From a virus: DNA of 31,013 nucleotides. How positions within the stretch are numbered: position 1 is the stretch's first letter; every line of letters begins with the position of its first letter. The stretch covers positions 1 through 31,013 of IMG/VR virus record IMGVR_UViG_3300046009_002052, one strand, 5' to 3'. A program made the translations under genes and the position numbers. The notes under the pieces were generated by a model. That model was not told the DNA's origin. It ran no database searches and was given only the letters and a program-made list of their open reading frames with translations. This document shows positions 13,898 through 22,082 of this stretch, in pieces.

Positions 13898-14037
13898 GAG
13901 TAGTATTCCCTTTTAATTACTTTCCAAAATTGTTTGTATGATGTGATGTATTGATTTCCACCTTTGGCAACTTCCACGGCATCGGATATCCCATACCACT
14001 TTTGAGAAATTGCCAGTTGTATGATTAAATTTATCAT
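13870..14037 (-). CDS. 55-residue small protein between tail and tape measure genes
   Basis: The frame starts MINLIIQLAISQKWYGIS at an ATGA overlap with the upstream stop and runs 28 bases into the tape measure gene. It has an amphipathic N-terminal helix and an aromatic-basic end (YKQFWKVIKREYYSWRK). It fills the only gap in the tail module, so a real gene is likely. Tail assembly helper is a guess from position. Confidence 0.6.
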   Translation of the reverse strand: MINLIIQLAISQKWYGISDAVEVAKGGNQYITSYKQFWKVIKREYYSWRKISNIR

Positions 14038-16691
14038 TGTAGCTCTACTATTAAACGCACATTATGAATAGTGATGGAGTGATTTTGATTATCGATGTCA
14101 TAAAATGCCACTTGAACCTTTTGTTCTGCACCTAAATTTAACATCGTTGTAATGGTCTCACTCCCATTTGCATGGTAACTTGTTGTAAATGCTAATGTCT
14201 TGACACCATCTACATATATAGCAAATCCAAGATGTCTATTTCCACCTTGCTGGTGAGATATAATTGCAGTTAATCTAAATTGCCCCCCGTATTCGTCATA
14301 AATCCAACTATCTACCAAGGAACACACCATGCGTTCTTGCCCCATCAATTCATATCCCTCAAACCCAATAAATACAGGGTCATCCCCAATGGTTGCCGTT
14401 GCAACAGGGGTATCATTGTAGGCAGTCATAACGGTACGCCTGAACCTATTAAACAATTGGTTGGTAATCACTTTCATACCACCCACGTTTTGGTCATTGT
14501 AGGTTGTCTGTTGTGGTATTCCTGTATAGTTTAACGCATCCCATGGGCGTGAATTTGTCAATTGTCTTCCTACAATACCATTCCCAATTAATGTTGCCCC
14601 ACGGCTTGGGTCGGTTGTGCCATCTGTCCACTCCGCAGTATTCCCATCGGAATCCAATGTAATGGTGGTAACATCATTGTAAGTTATAAATTCAATTACG
14701 GCACGTTCATTTAAAATATCATAATCAATTTTTTGAATTCGGTAGTAATTACCTGATACCGCAATAATATCGTTAAGCTTTAAATTTAACCATTCCCCTA
14801 CTGGAATAACTGCATTCATCGTTACTAATCGGGATTTAGTAGAATAATATCGGGATAGGTAATTTTCATAATACAATTTAAACAATGTATTCAATGCCAT
14901 ATCACCTGCCAACACATTTTCAAGGCCATACGCCAACGAATAACTTGTTTTTGATACAGGACTATCCGAATAAGGTGAAACGATTGCTAAACTTGTGTAT
15001 TGCGTTCCGTTGAAATAGTAAGAATAATTTACCGCATCATACCCAGCATAAAAAAACATAGTTAATGGGTGTTGAACGGGTTTATTATCTTTATCCAACA
15101 TAACAGGAATCTGTAAATCGGTTATGTTTACCACATTCCCCACATCATTAACCTCACGCATTACCGATGGTACGGAAATGTTAAAAATGGTTTCAATTAT
15201 AAATTCATCCCGTGCAAAATCAACCGCAGGGCTAAAATCAATTATCCCAAACTTTCGGTTAAACTTGGATATGATTTCCTGATTTGCTAAATCCAATCCC
15301 TCGGCATGGCTCATTATTATTGCCTTGGGTATATCCATTTTTTGATGGGATATTTCATCAATATCAATGTATCGTGTCCAATCCTTGTCATCCCCTATAC
15401 CATACCAATCCTCTATGTTGTGTAATTCAAATGATGTATCCCCAACGGGTACTAATATAGAATTTGTCATCTGCATAAATGACCGCACAAAATCAACCAC
15501 TTTGGTTGTGGGCATCACCCATTTCAAATCAAGTGTTGTGGTATTTAATGAATATGGTACTTGTACAATTTTAAACTTTGCCCCTGTAAATACACCACCA
15601 TATGCCCATACTAAACCAATACTTAATTTATCATTTTGGTTTAATTTAATTGTATAGGGTATTGTATTTACTCCCGTTCCTGTGATAAAAAAAGTTGTAT
15701 CAATCGGGTTGCCATTTACCACAGGAGATATATAAACCTTTTGCCCATACAATCCACTTGGGGCATAGGAAACAATATTAATCTCAAACTCAATTACAAA
15801 TGTTCCGTTAAATGGTACTGTGTATTCGTATGTAGATGTACTATACAACGATAATGGGTCGGATACAACGGTATTGAATTGAATCGGTTTAAATGTCTGT
15901 GTTGCTAATGCAGTATTTGGGATTGTGGTTGTGCCTCGTGTAACTTCAATCTTGGCATCATCATTATCATAATTCTGTACAGGCCCTGCAACACCCATTG
16001 GTGCAACATACCAATTATCAAACTCGGGTCGGTCTAATAATGTACCTCCCAACGTATAATTGATATTGGCAAAGCACAATTCCAACATTTTTTTGATTCG
16101 TATCATTGGGCGTAGGTCGTTTATCTGCACCCCTCCGACATCGTTCCGTGCTATGTTGTTTACAATTTGGAATGATCGGGAATAAGTGAACCCAACGTGC
16201 CAATCCACAATCGGCCATATTACATCCCCACTTAATAGATTTTGTTGCCAACTATTGGTGATATTGGTTGCATTTACAACGTGTTCTAACTCACTCCAAT
16301 CAACATCAATCAACGTATCTTCCCCGAATAGGGCAAAGGCGTTTTTTGCCTGTCCGTAAAATATAATATCATATTGCCGTGCAAGTCCATTGGCATACTT
16401 CACCCCACTCAATTCCACGCATCCAACGAATACTGGCAATCCGTGAATAAAAATGGTTGCATCCAATTTCAGGTATGCGTTCCAATTCCCTAATACAATA
16501 TTCTCCTCAAAGTAGTTTGAAAATACCTCATCATTGGTTGGTGAACTTGGGATAGTAAATTGTTGGGTAAAATCTGTCCGTGCCTGTGATAGGTCGCTTA
16601 CATCCTTAACTTGTCGGGTTAACTTTACAACCTCATCTTGGAATAAATCAATTGGTTGACCTGCAATGGTCATCGAAAACCTAACATTCAT
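14034..16691 (-). CDS. Large tail tip/baseplate protein
   Basis: The 885-residue protein begins MNVRFSMTIAGQPIDLFQDEV and has a segment ARTDFTQQFTIPSSPTNDEVF. Early residues (about 80-200) show the mixed-strand pattern of tail-associated (Tal/gp27-like) hub domains. The centre has WMPTTKVVDFVRSFMQMTNS and a long Tyr/Asn-rich region with SRYYSTKSRLVTMNAVIPVG. The C-terminal 150 residues form a Gly/Thr/Asn beta-sandwich resembling a carbohydrate-binding tip (AIISHQQGGNRHLGFAIYVDG). It probably forms the tail tip hub and touches the host surface. The one-base overlap with the upstream tail gene supports a shared module. The exact family is uncertain. Confidence 0.65.
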   Translation of the reverse strand: MNVRFSMTIAGQPIDLFQDEVVKLTRQVKDVSDLSQARTDFTQQFTIPSSPTNDEVFSNYFEENIVLGNWNAYLKLDATIFIHGLPVFVGCVELSGVKYANGLARQYDIIFYGQAKNAFALFGEDTLIDVDWSELEHVVNATNITNSWQQNLLSGDVIWPIVDWHVGFTYSRSFQIVNNIARNDVGGVQINDLRPMIRIKKMLELCFANINYTLGGTLLDRPEFDNWYVAPMGVAGPVQNYDNDDAKIEVTRGTTTIPNTALATQTFKPIQFNTVVSDPLSLYSTSTYEYTVPFNGTFVIEFEINIVSYAPSGLYGQKVYISPVVNGNPIDTTFFITGTGVNTIPYTIKLNQNDKLSIGLVWAYGGVFTGAKFKIVQVPYSLNTTTLDLKWVMPTTKVVDFVRSFMQMTNSILVPVGDTSFELHNIEDWYGIGDDKDWTRYIDIDEISHQKMDIPKAIIMSHAEGLDLANQEIISKFNRKFGIIDFSPAVDFARDEFIIETIFNISVPSVMREVNDVGNVVNITDLQIPVMLDKDNKPVQHPLTMFFYAGYDAVNYSYYFNGTQYTSLAIVSPYSDSPVSKTSYSLAYGLENVLAGDMALNTLFKLYYENYLSRYYSTKSRLVTMNAVIPVGEWLNLKLNDIIAVSGNYYRIQKIDYDILNERAVIEFITYNDVTTITLDSDGNTAEWTDGTTDPSRGATLIGNGIVGRQLTNSRPWDALNYTGIPQQTTYNDQNVGGMKVITNQLFNRFRRTVMTAYNDTPVATATIGDDPVFIGFEGYELMGQERMVCSLVDSWIYDEYGGQFRLTAIISHQQGGNRHLGFAIYVDGVKTLAFTTSYHANGSETITTMLNLGAEQKVQVAFYDIDNQNHSITIHNVRLIVELQ

Positions 16692-17800
16692 TATCTTACG
16701 ATTTTATTGATTAATGGCTGGTTGTATTCTATGGTTAACGTGTACTGAATCAATTTATCGTTAATTCGGGTTAATCGATTAAATGTTGAATCCACTATCC
16801 GTGCCGAATATGCTATATTATTCTCATCAATCAATAGATTATCCGATGCGAATAGTTGCTGAATAATATCATTATAAGCTTCGGGTATGTAGTCGGTATT
16901 CACCACCATCGTTGTGGTTGCATTGGTTAGGAAATTCTGTGTTTGATGAACCCCGTATGTCCACGCATTCGCCATATTCTGTGATAGGAATATTGGTTTT
17001 TGATACGTTTCACGCTCATAGTTAAATACCTTTTTTGATAGGGCATTAAATACCATTGTATCATATACCCCGTAATTATTCAGGTAATGGATGGTAACAC
17101 TTCCGTATTTATTTTGACATTGGTAATCGATGTTATACACCTGTGTACCACCTGAATAAGCAAATGTTATTGTGGTGTCCGATGCAACCCCTGCGGCCGC
17201 CAATAATTGCACCACATCAATCCCCTGTATATAATTGGATGATGATGTAACCGCCACGGGTGTAACCGATGTACTGCCAATGGTTATGGAGGTAATTAGA
17301 TTGGCATCATACCACACATAATAACTTGGGGTTTGTGCCGTTATGTAAAATGTAGTTTTGTCGGTAAATACCCGTTGCGTTCCATAACTATGGTTAAACC
17401 CATCAAAAGTGTATGACCACCCATTGGTTGCTAATCTAATAGACGAACTAACGTAAGAACCCGAACCCGTTGCCCATACCCCTTTTGTCTTAACTCCAAA
17501 ATAACAAGCTCCGCCCGTTACGTTTGGTTTGTATGTGCCAACATCCAAGAAATCCTCGGTTAACGCTTGGTTGACTAATTTATGAATGTCAATCCACGCA
17601 CGATTACCTGCAAAAGTATCGGCATCTCGTGTAATTGAATAATTTGGAGTTGCTGGGAACGATGCAGAACCATTCCAAACATAAACATCAAATAGGTAGT
17701 AAAACCCTGTTTTATTGTAGTCGGTGTCATAAGCTTGGTATATTATTGGAGACATTGCCCCCATATTGCCCGTTGGTTGTACTTCAAATGTTAGCGACAT
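16691..17800 (-). CDS. Tail protein, Dit-like candidate
   Basis: The 369-residue protein begins MSLTFEVQPTGNMGAMSPI. It is beta-rich with many Tyr/Thr/Ser (YYLFDVYVWNGSASFPATP, IDIHKLVNQAL, YNIDYQCQNKYGSVTIHYLN) and ends YTLTIEYNQPLINKIVR. It lies between a gp10-like neck gene and the large tail tip gene, where distal tail proteins usually sit. Assignment as Dit is from order and fold pattern only. Confidence 0.5.
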   Translation of the reverse strand: MSLTFEVQPTGNMGAMSPIIYQAYDTDYNKTGFYYLFDVYVWNGSASFPATPNYSITRDADTFAGNRAWIDIHKLVNQALTEDFLDVGTYKPNVTGGACYFGVKTKGVWATGSGSYVSSSIRLATNGWSYTFDGFNHSYGTQRVFTDKTTFYITAQTPSYYVWYDANLITSITIGSTSVTPVAVTSSSNYIQGIDVVQLLAAAGVASDTTITFAYSGGTQVYNIDYQCQNKYGSVTIHYLNNYGVYDTMVFNALSKKVFNYERETYQKPIFLSQNMANAWTYGVHQTQNFLTNATTTMVVNTDYIPEAYNDIIQQLFASDNLLIDENNIAYSARIVDSTFNRLTRINDKLIQYTLTIEYNQPLINKIVR

Positions 17801-18359
17801 AATTTTGAATATCTTTTTTTACTGCCTCTGTTAAGGCATTTTTAAATTTAAAATTGGTGGATACCGTTGCCTTTTTAATAAAATCAAAAGGTTCTATCCC
17901 AAAGTGTTTTATTTTTCTGTTCATCATAAATCCCATTGCCTTTTTATTGGCACGGGTATTTTTTAGGAATTGTCCTGATTCGGGATCTCTTGGTCTTAAC
18001 CGCTTATTCATTATCCACTCATCCATTGCACGGGGTGGAATACCTTTACCGCCTTTGAACTTTCCCCAAGGTTGCCGACCTCTACGGATTGCCTCACCAT
18101 ACCAATCCATTGTTATACCAAATTCCATCCCATCCACAAATGGTTTAATTGAACGCACCAAATTACCCGATGCAACATAATTTGCCTTTACCTTTTGTTT
18201 GGTTACATTGACGGGCTGCCAATCACTACCAACCTTTTCCCACTTCGCACGAATTGCAGTACGGGTGTGTTTTGCCTCTAATTCCAATCGTGCCTGTGAG
18301 GCATAGAAATTAGCCATCTGTTGGGCAACTTGCTCGGTATTGGTGTACTTAATTGCCAT
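17784..18359 (-). CDS. HK97 gp10-like tail completion protein
   Basis: The product has 191 residues from the ATG at 18359, which shares one base with the upstream stop (TAATG). The frame extends three codons further to 18368. It is a basic protein with an N-terminal helix (VAQQMANFYASQARLELEA), VASGNLVRSIKP, MDWYGEAIRRGRQP and a Lys-rich end (MNRKIKHFG, VSTNFKFKNALTEAVKK). The SGxLxxSI and W/Y-x-x-x-I/V-x-x-G pattern matches phage gp10-like/neck proteins that join heads to tails. Confidence 0.6.
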   Translation of the reverse strand: MAIKYTNTEQVAQQMANFYASQARLELEAKHTRTAIRAKWEKVGSDWQPVNVTKQKVKANYVASGNLVRSIKPFVDGMEFGITMDWYGEAIRRGRQPWGKFKGGKGIPPRAMDEWIMNKRLRPRDPESGQFLKNTRANKKAMGFMMNRKIKHFGIEPFDFIKKATVSTNFKFKNALTEAVKKDIQNYVANI

Positions 18360-18850
18360 TAGTAACAAGTCCCATCAGTTACCCAAGGGTTTTGTAATTC
18401 GATTGTAATTGATACATTGTATCCAGTCAATACATCCTGTCCACCCTCGGTAAATGGGGTGAATGCAATCGGTCTAATCCATTGTATTTGGCTGAAATAT
18501 TCCTTTTCCTTGGCATACACCAATCGTGAAAATTCAACGTATAGATTTTGTAAAATATGGGCATAGTTTTGATTCTCGGTGTAACCTATCTCACTATATA
18601 CATCCACCAAATCTTGTTGCTCATTTTCACCTTTCAAATAGTTTGTTATATCGGCAATCAGGATATTAAAATTAAATTGCTCGGTTACATCGGTGAGGGA
18701 TGCATTTTGCATTGTAACGTGCAATAATGGATATACTGTGATAGCTTTCAACGAATGCTCATCCAATGTTCCGTGGCTATAATTCCATCCTAATTCATCG
18801 GCTATTTCCTTGAATATTTGGAATGCAGTTCCTATGTGGTTATTGTTCAT
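18359..18850 (-). CDS. Putative tail terminator/neck protein
   Basis: The 163-residue protein begins MNNNHIGTAFQIFKEIADEL and ends YNVSITIELQNPWVTDGTCY. The mix of an N-terminal helix, central strands (HVTMQNASLTDVTEQFNFNILI), a helix (NYAHILQNLYVEFSRLVYA) and a final strand suits tail terminator or tail completion folds. It overlaps the preceding gene by 11 bases. No motif fixes the function. Confidence 0.5.
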   Translation of the reverse strand: MNNNHIGTAFQIFKEIADELGWNYSHGTLDEHSLKAITVYPLLHVTMQNASLTDVTEQFNFNILIADITNYLKGENEQQDLVDVYSEIGYTENQNYAHILQNLYVEFSRLVYAKEKEYFSQIQWIRPIAFTPFTEGGQDVLTGYNVSITIELQNPWVTDGTCY

Positions 18851-19592
18851 CGGTTTTTATTAAATGATTTTTGGATTGCTTGTTTTTCCAAGTCCGCCAT
18901 GTCGCTTTTGTAACAACCCCAAAGGAGGGTTTTTGAAATGGGGTATTTTGTAACAATGTCAACTCGTGTAATATCTCCCTCACATAACCAGTGGACAAAG
19001 CTAAACCATCCCCACTTTTGTTGAATACCGTATTCGGAATCTGTACCCTCGGATTCGTTTCCAAGAACTTCAGGATAGAGTTGAGTAAGTCTGCTCCGAT
19101 AGTCCAAAAAAAAACCATCGCACCATAGGCAACCCCTGATGGTATCATTTTAAATTCGTCATTTATCTTGCCATTGTACGATTCAATATCGTATCTACCA
19201 CCCTGCCCCTCAATTGTAATGGGTCTGTATAGTACCGATAATGTCTTATACATATCCCCTGCCTTGTTGTAATTTTCTATGTCGATAAATTCCCCTGTGG
19301 TTAAATCATCCATATTGGGTACAAACCCGTATTTAATTCCGTTCAATTCAAACTTGGATTCAAACTTTGGCTTTTCGGATAATGCCTTAACTAAAATGGC
19401 TGCAACTTTATTCAGTACATCCATAGGCATTGCCTTTACTTCCTTGATTGAGATGTTACAGAAAATTGAAACTGCCTGAATTGTCTTATCAAACTCATCC
19501 AAATCCTTTGGCAACTGCTCGTATTCTTGCATACGAACCAATGGAATGTCATTCAAACAGGATGGTACTGATAGGGTTTGTGTGGTCATCAT
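18840..19592 (-). CDS. Tail assembly chaperone-like protein, unshifted form
   Basis: The 250-residue protein has an acidic-helical N-terminal domain (about 1-90, DLDEFDKTIQAVSIFCNIS, VLNKVAAILVKALSE), then NGIKYGFVPNMDDLTTGEFIDIE (about 104-126), a hydrophobic stretch GVAYGAMVFFWTIGADLLN (153-171) and an end with NKSGDGLALSTGYVREIL. A run of nine T (19114-19106) codes for Val-Phe-Phe-Trp at about 160-163. Two-frame genes with a slippery run at this point of a tail operon are normally tail assembly chaperones, which hold the tape measure. It overlaps the next gene start by 11 bases. Confidence 0.65.
   Translation of the reverse strand: MMTTQTLSVPSCLNDIPLVRMQEYEQLPKDLDEFDKTIQAVSIFCNISIKEVKAMPMDVLNKVAAILVKALSEKPKFESKFELNGIKYGFVPNMDDLTTGEFIDIENYNKAGDMYKTLSVLYRPITIEGQGGRYDIESYNGKINDEFKMIPSGVAYGAMVFFWTIGADLLNSILKFLETNPRVQIPNTVFNKSGDGLALSTGYVREILHELTLLQNTPFQKPSFGVVTKATWRTWKNKQSKNHLIKTDEQ
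18847..19592 (-). CDS. Tail assembly chaperone-like protein, -1 frameshift form
   Basis: A -1 slip on U UUU UUU (19113-19107) joins the first 162 residues of the main frame to an 86-residue second frame (19107-18847), giving about 248 residues. The second frame has protein-like features: LDYRSRLTQLYPEVLGNE, QQKWGWFSFVHWLCEGDITR and KSDMADLEKQAIQKSF. It has no convincing start codon of its own (the frame begins at TTG) and ends seven bases before the main-frame stop. The shifted and unshifted products are nearly equal in length with different C-termini, unlike lambda G/GT where the shift adds a domain. Confidence 0.55.
19107..19113 (-). promoter_or_regulatory. Slippery heptamer U-UUU-UUU for -1 frameshift
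   Basis: In frame the gene reads GTT TTT TTT TGG, a nine-T run at 19114-19106. The X-XXY-YYZ heptamer T-TTT-TTT lies in the right phase, and a -1 slip enters an 86-codon open frame. This is the classical geometry for tail chaperone frameshifting. Confidence 0.55.
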
Positions 19593-19618
19593 ATTATTAA
19601 CGATTGAATTTGTAATTG

Positions 19619-20776
19619 TTAGCGAACATCGTATTGTCCATAATTCTTTTTAAGTCCTAATGTTTCCATTTCGTGATACCTGAATGCATCAATGGCGTGA
19701 TCAACACCAATGGGAATGGGTAATTGTTTACCATCCTTGCCTTTGTCCCAACAATACCCACGTAATTCTTTTATTAAGTTGGTTGAATCCTTTGTAATTA
19801 AATATTCCTGTGATTGCATAACCTGTATTCCATAGTTGATTGAATCCTTGCCCTTGGTAACGGGTTTAATCTGTATCCCAAACCTGCGTATTTCCTCAAT
19901 GGATTTAGGTTCGGCACTATCGGCATATATCGGAACTCCTTTGGGTAGCACCTTGGCAATATCGGTGTTAAGCATACCAGTACGGTAACAAAGCTCATTA
20001 ACAATACGTTGGTTGTTGTATTGGTATATTTCTACAATTGCAGTTGGGTCAACAGAATAACCAAAGTCCAATCCGCAGCCAATTAATCGTGCCTCCGTTG
20101 GTATGGTGTCTATTGTTTTGTAGTTGCTGAATATTACACCCTCTAAATTACCTATTTGACCTAATCCATATACCGCCCACCAATTACGCCAATACTCACT
20201 TGTTTCGGCTTTATCACGGGCTTTCTCTATTTCCCGAACCAATGATTCATCCAATGCCTCATTGTCTTTGTAGGTCAGTACAATCATTTCGGAATCTGCA
20301 TCCGCAATCAATTCCGTATCCACCCAAAATTCAGTAACTGGATTGTAATCCAAATAAATAAACTTCCGTGTACGGATTGCCATTTGGTAATATGATTCCC
20401 ATTCTATGTTGTTGCACTCATTGACAAATAACACATCACGCCTTGCACCCCGTAACTTGTCGGGTTGGTCGGCACTAAAAAACTCAATAAACGATTCATT
20501 GCTAAATGTGTAGGTTAGGGATGATTTATTCCATTGGGAATCCCTAAACATTCCAACCATCTGCATAATTTTAAGAAAATCACGGATAGCACCACGCCTT
20601 AAATGTGGTATTGATTCCGCTACAATGCTTATCTCTTGCCTTGGGTTCTGTACTGCATAGGTTATAAGCATAGGAATAATTGAGAACGTCTTGCTTGAAC
20701 TTGTACCGCCCCTAACTATTCGCACCCGTTTCCGTAATGCTGCTATCTTATTTTGTGCCGTTGTCTTTTGCAACAT
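19619..20776 (-). CDS. terL: Terminase large subunit (Terminase_3 type)
   Basis: This 385-residue protein is the motor and nuclease for DNA packaging. The ATPase half has Walker A-like GGTSSSKT (23-30), an adenine-side segment RIVRG before it and Walker B DVLFVNE (114-120) with catalytic Glu120. A coupling motif-like IYLDYNP follows (140-146). The nuclease half has GLDFGYSVDPTAIV (235-248, Asp237), PIYADSAEPKSIEEI (282-296, Asp286) and IGVDHAIDAFRY (356-367, Asp359/Asp363), the three RNase H-fold metal sites. Length is a little short for the family (usually 400-450). It overlaps the small-terminase candidate by 29 bases. Confidence 0.92.
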   Translation of the reverse strand: MLQKTTAQNKIAALRKRVRIVRGGTSSSKTFSIIPMLITYAVQNPRQEISIVAESIPHLRRGAIRDFLKIMQMVGMFRDSQWNKSSLTYTFSNESFIEFFSADQPDKLRGARRDVLFVNECNNIEWESYYQMAIRTRKFIYLDYNPVTEFWVDTELIADADSEMIVLTYKDNEALDESLVREIEKARDKAETSEYWRNWWAVYGLGQIGNLEGVIFSNYKTIDTIPTEARLIGCGLDFGYSVDPTAIVEIYQYNNQRIVNELCYRTGMLNTDIAKVLPKGVPIYADSAEPKSIEEIRRFGIQIKPVTKGKDSINYGIQVMQSQEYLITKDSTNLIKELRGYCWDKGKDGKQLPIPIGVDHAIDAFRYHEMETLGLKKNYGQYDVR

Positions 20777-21086
20777 CCAAATTTATTCCATTAAATATTG
20801 GTGTTTCTGTATTAACATCAATCTGTTGTGTAGGCATTCCAAAGCCTGAATCCATTAATTGCTTATACGCATTGACATCACCTTTCCTTGCCTTGTGTAT
20901 CATTGCCAAGGTTATTAAATCCTCTTGGGATAGTTTTTCTAATTCTCCCGTGATGGGGTTTTTGGATTCTTGCATTACCTCTAACCACTTACGGGCTATG
21001 GTGCTACGATTCTTACTCCCTTTGGGTCTGCCATTAGGATTGCCACTTTCACCAGGTACGAACGGGATTAAATCTTCTTTGCTCAT
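20748..21086 (-). CDS. DUF5681-type protein, terminase small subunit candidate
   Basis: The 112-residue protein carries GESGNPNGRPKGSKNRSTI (13-31), the DUF5681 signature, often found in proteins encoded just before terminase large subunits. Helices follow (IARKWLEVMQE, LSQEDLITLAMIHKARKGDVNAYKQL). The basic NPNGRPKG loop is thought to bind DNA. The direct overlap with the large terminase supports a packaging role as small terminase. An adjacent gene at 21113 carries a related motif. Confidence 0.7.
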   Translation of the reverse strand: MSKEDLIPFVPGESGNPNGRPKGSKNRSTIARKWLEVMQESKNPITGELEKLSQEDLITLAMIHKARKGDVNAYKQLMDSGFGMPTQQIDVNTETPIFNGINLDVAKDNGTK

Positions 21087-21112
21087 TCTGTTTTTGTTCT
21101 GTTTTTAACCGA

Positions 21113-21655
21113 CTAAAATTGTATTTGCAATTGCTTGATATTATTGCTTCCAAATTTGTTAACCAAATCCATTGAGGTGTTTATTGAGTTAATAAATTCA
21201 TCCAAATCATCGTTCTTGTAAAACCATTCCACTCCATACATTGGGTTGTTCTTTATGTTTTGTTTGCGAAAATAATGATGCAATGTTTTTTCAAACACCC
21301 CTGCATTTTTAATGACTTTCAAAATCTTTGAACTTGGGGCGTAAGATTGTATTTGTTTTAATCGTGTGCTAACACTTTTTGATACTCCAATCTTAATTCC
21401 AAAATCGCTTTCAATAAAATACAAATTTGTTACAACATCGGATATATAATTAACCGATGCATCCGACATTGAGATTTCGTATAATTGGTACATCAATCGT
21501 TTTGTGTAATCGTTTAATTCCCCATTGTGTATATGAATAATGTCTTTAATCAACTTTCGTAATTGAGTTAATTTATTTTTTGCACCTTTCGGTTTCCCAT
21601 TAGGATTTCTTACTTCACCTTTCTGTGGTGGTATTATGTTTTCAGGGTTTGGCAT
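21113..21655 (-). CDS. Fusion of DUF5681-like motif with T5orf172 (GIY-YIG superfamily) domain
   Basis: In this 180-residue protein, residues 1-35 repeat the motif of the next gene (GEVRNPNGKPKGAKNKLTQL). Residues about 80-150 match the T5orf172/Mug113 pattern: NLYFIESDFGIKIGVSKS, RLKQIQSYAPSSKILKV, FEKTLHHYFRKQ and GVEWFYKNDD. This family belongs to the GIY-YIG nuclease superfamily. The gene is visibly more AT-rich than the terminase genes. A nuclease fused to a terminase-type DNA-binding motif beside the terminase could be a homing endonuclease or a packaging-linked nicking enzyme. Activity is not proven. Confidence 0.7.
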   Translation of the reverse strand: MPNPENIIPPQKGEVRNPNGKPKGAKNKLTQLRKLIKDIIHIHNGELNDYTKRLMYQLYEISMSDASVNYISDVVTNLYFIESDFGIKIGVSKSVSTRLKQIQSYAPSSKILKVIKNAGVFEKTLHHYFRKQNIKNNPMYGVEWFYKNDDLDEFINSINTSMDLVNKFGSNNIKQLQIQF

Positions 21656-21671
21656 AACATCAAATTATTTT

Positions 21672-21851
21672 TCAAATCATTTCACGCTTAACTTCATATT
21701 CTTTAACCAATTGTAAATCTCCATCATCATGTTTAATGTATTCAAAACACATTTTCTTTTTCCCCACTTTTCGGATTTTATAATCAGTTGATCCAAATTG
21801 CATCCCCGCCATGATTGGAAACCATTGGTATTTCTTTACTATGTTACTCAT
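21672..21851 (-). CDS. Small hypothetical protein
   Basis: The product has 59 residues from the ATG at 21851 (MSNIVKKYQWFP), which follows the upstream stop. The frame extends six codons to a TTG at 21869 inside the upstream gene, which I consider less likely. The sequence is basic with a small beta pattern (GSTDYKIRKVGKKKMCFEYIK). No family is recognised. Confidence 0.6.
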   Translation of the reverse strand: MSNIVKKYQWFPIMAGMQFGSTDYKIRKVGKKKMCFEYIKHDDGDLQLVKEYEVKREMI

Positions 21852-21855
21852 ATAA

Positions 21856-22074
21856 TTATAACTTTTCAATTTCTTGTTTTACCTGTTTGTAAAATTCCCA
21901 CGTTTTAAAATTTATTTCGGGGTCAATTACAGAAATTACTTCATCAACCGAAATCAATGCACATTTTTTTGCTATTCTAGTACATAGAATTTCATTACCG
22001 CAGTCTGTATCTTCAGTCATTAATATAATTCTATATTGATTTACTAAGTTATCGGCTTTTTCTTGTGGTGTCAT
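21856..22074 (-). CDS. Conserved small protein of unknown function
   Basis: The 72-residue protein begins MTPQEKADNLVNQYRIIL, contains CGNEILCTRIAKKCALISVDEVI (about 25-47) and ends WEFYKQVKQEIEKL. The KKCALISVDEVI core with a C-terminal KQEIEKL helix looks familiar from many small proteins of Bacteroidota phages, none with a known function. It follows the glycosyltransferase gene by eight bases. Confidence 0.7.
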   Translation of the reverse strand: MTPQEKADNLVNQYRIILMTEDTDCGNEILCTRIAKKCALISVDEVISVIDPEINFKTWEFYKQVKQEIEKL

Positions 22075-22082
22075 AGTTTTGA

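Noticed and set aside
13524-13916. Open frame of 130 codons on the plus strand
   Set aside because: It is the complement of the tape measure N-terminus; composition mirrors that gene and no plus-strand promoter is nearby.
16018-16251. 77-codon minus-strand frame inside the large tail gene
   Set aside because: It overlaps the tail gene fully in another frame, without a slippery site or conserved-looking motif.
20748-21655. Treating 21113-21655 as the true small terminase
   Set aside because: Only the first 35 residues carry the DUF5681-like motif and the rest is a GIY-YIG-type domain; the shorter gene that overlaps the large terminase is the better candidate.
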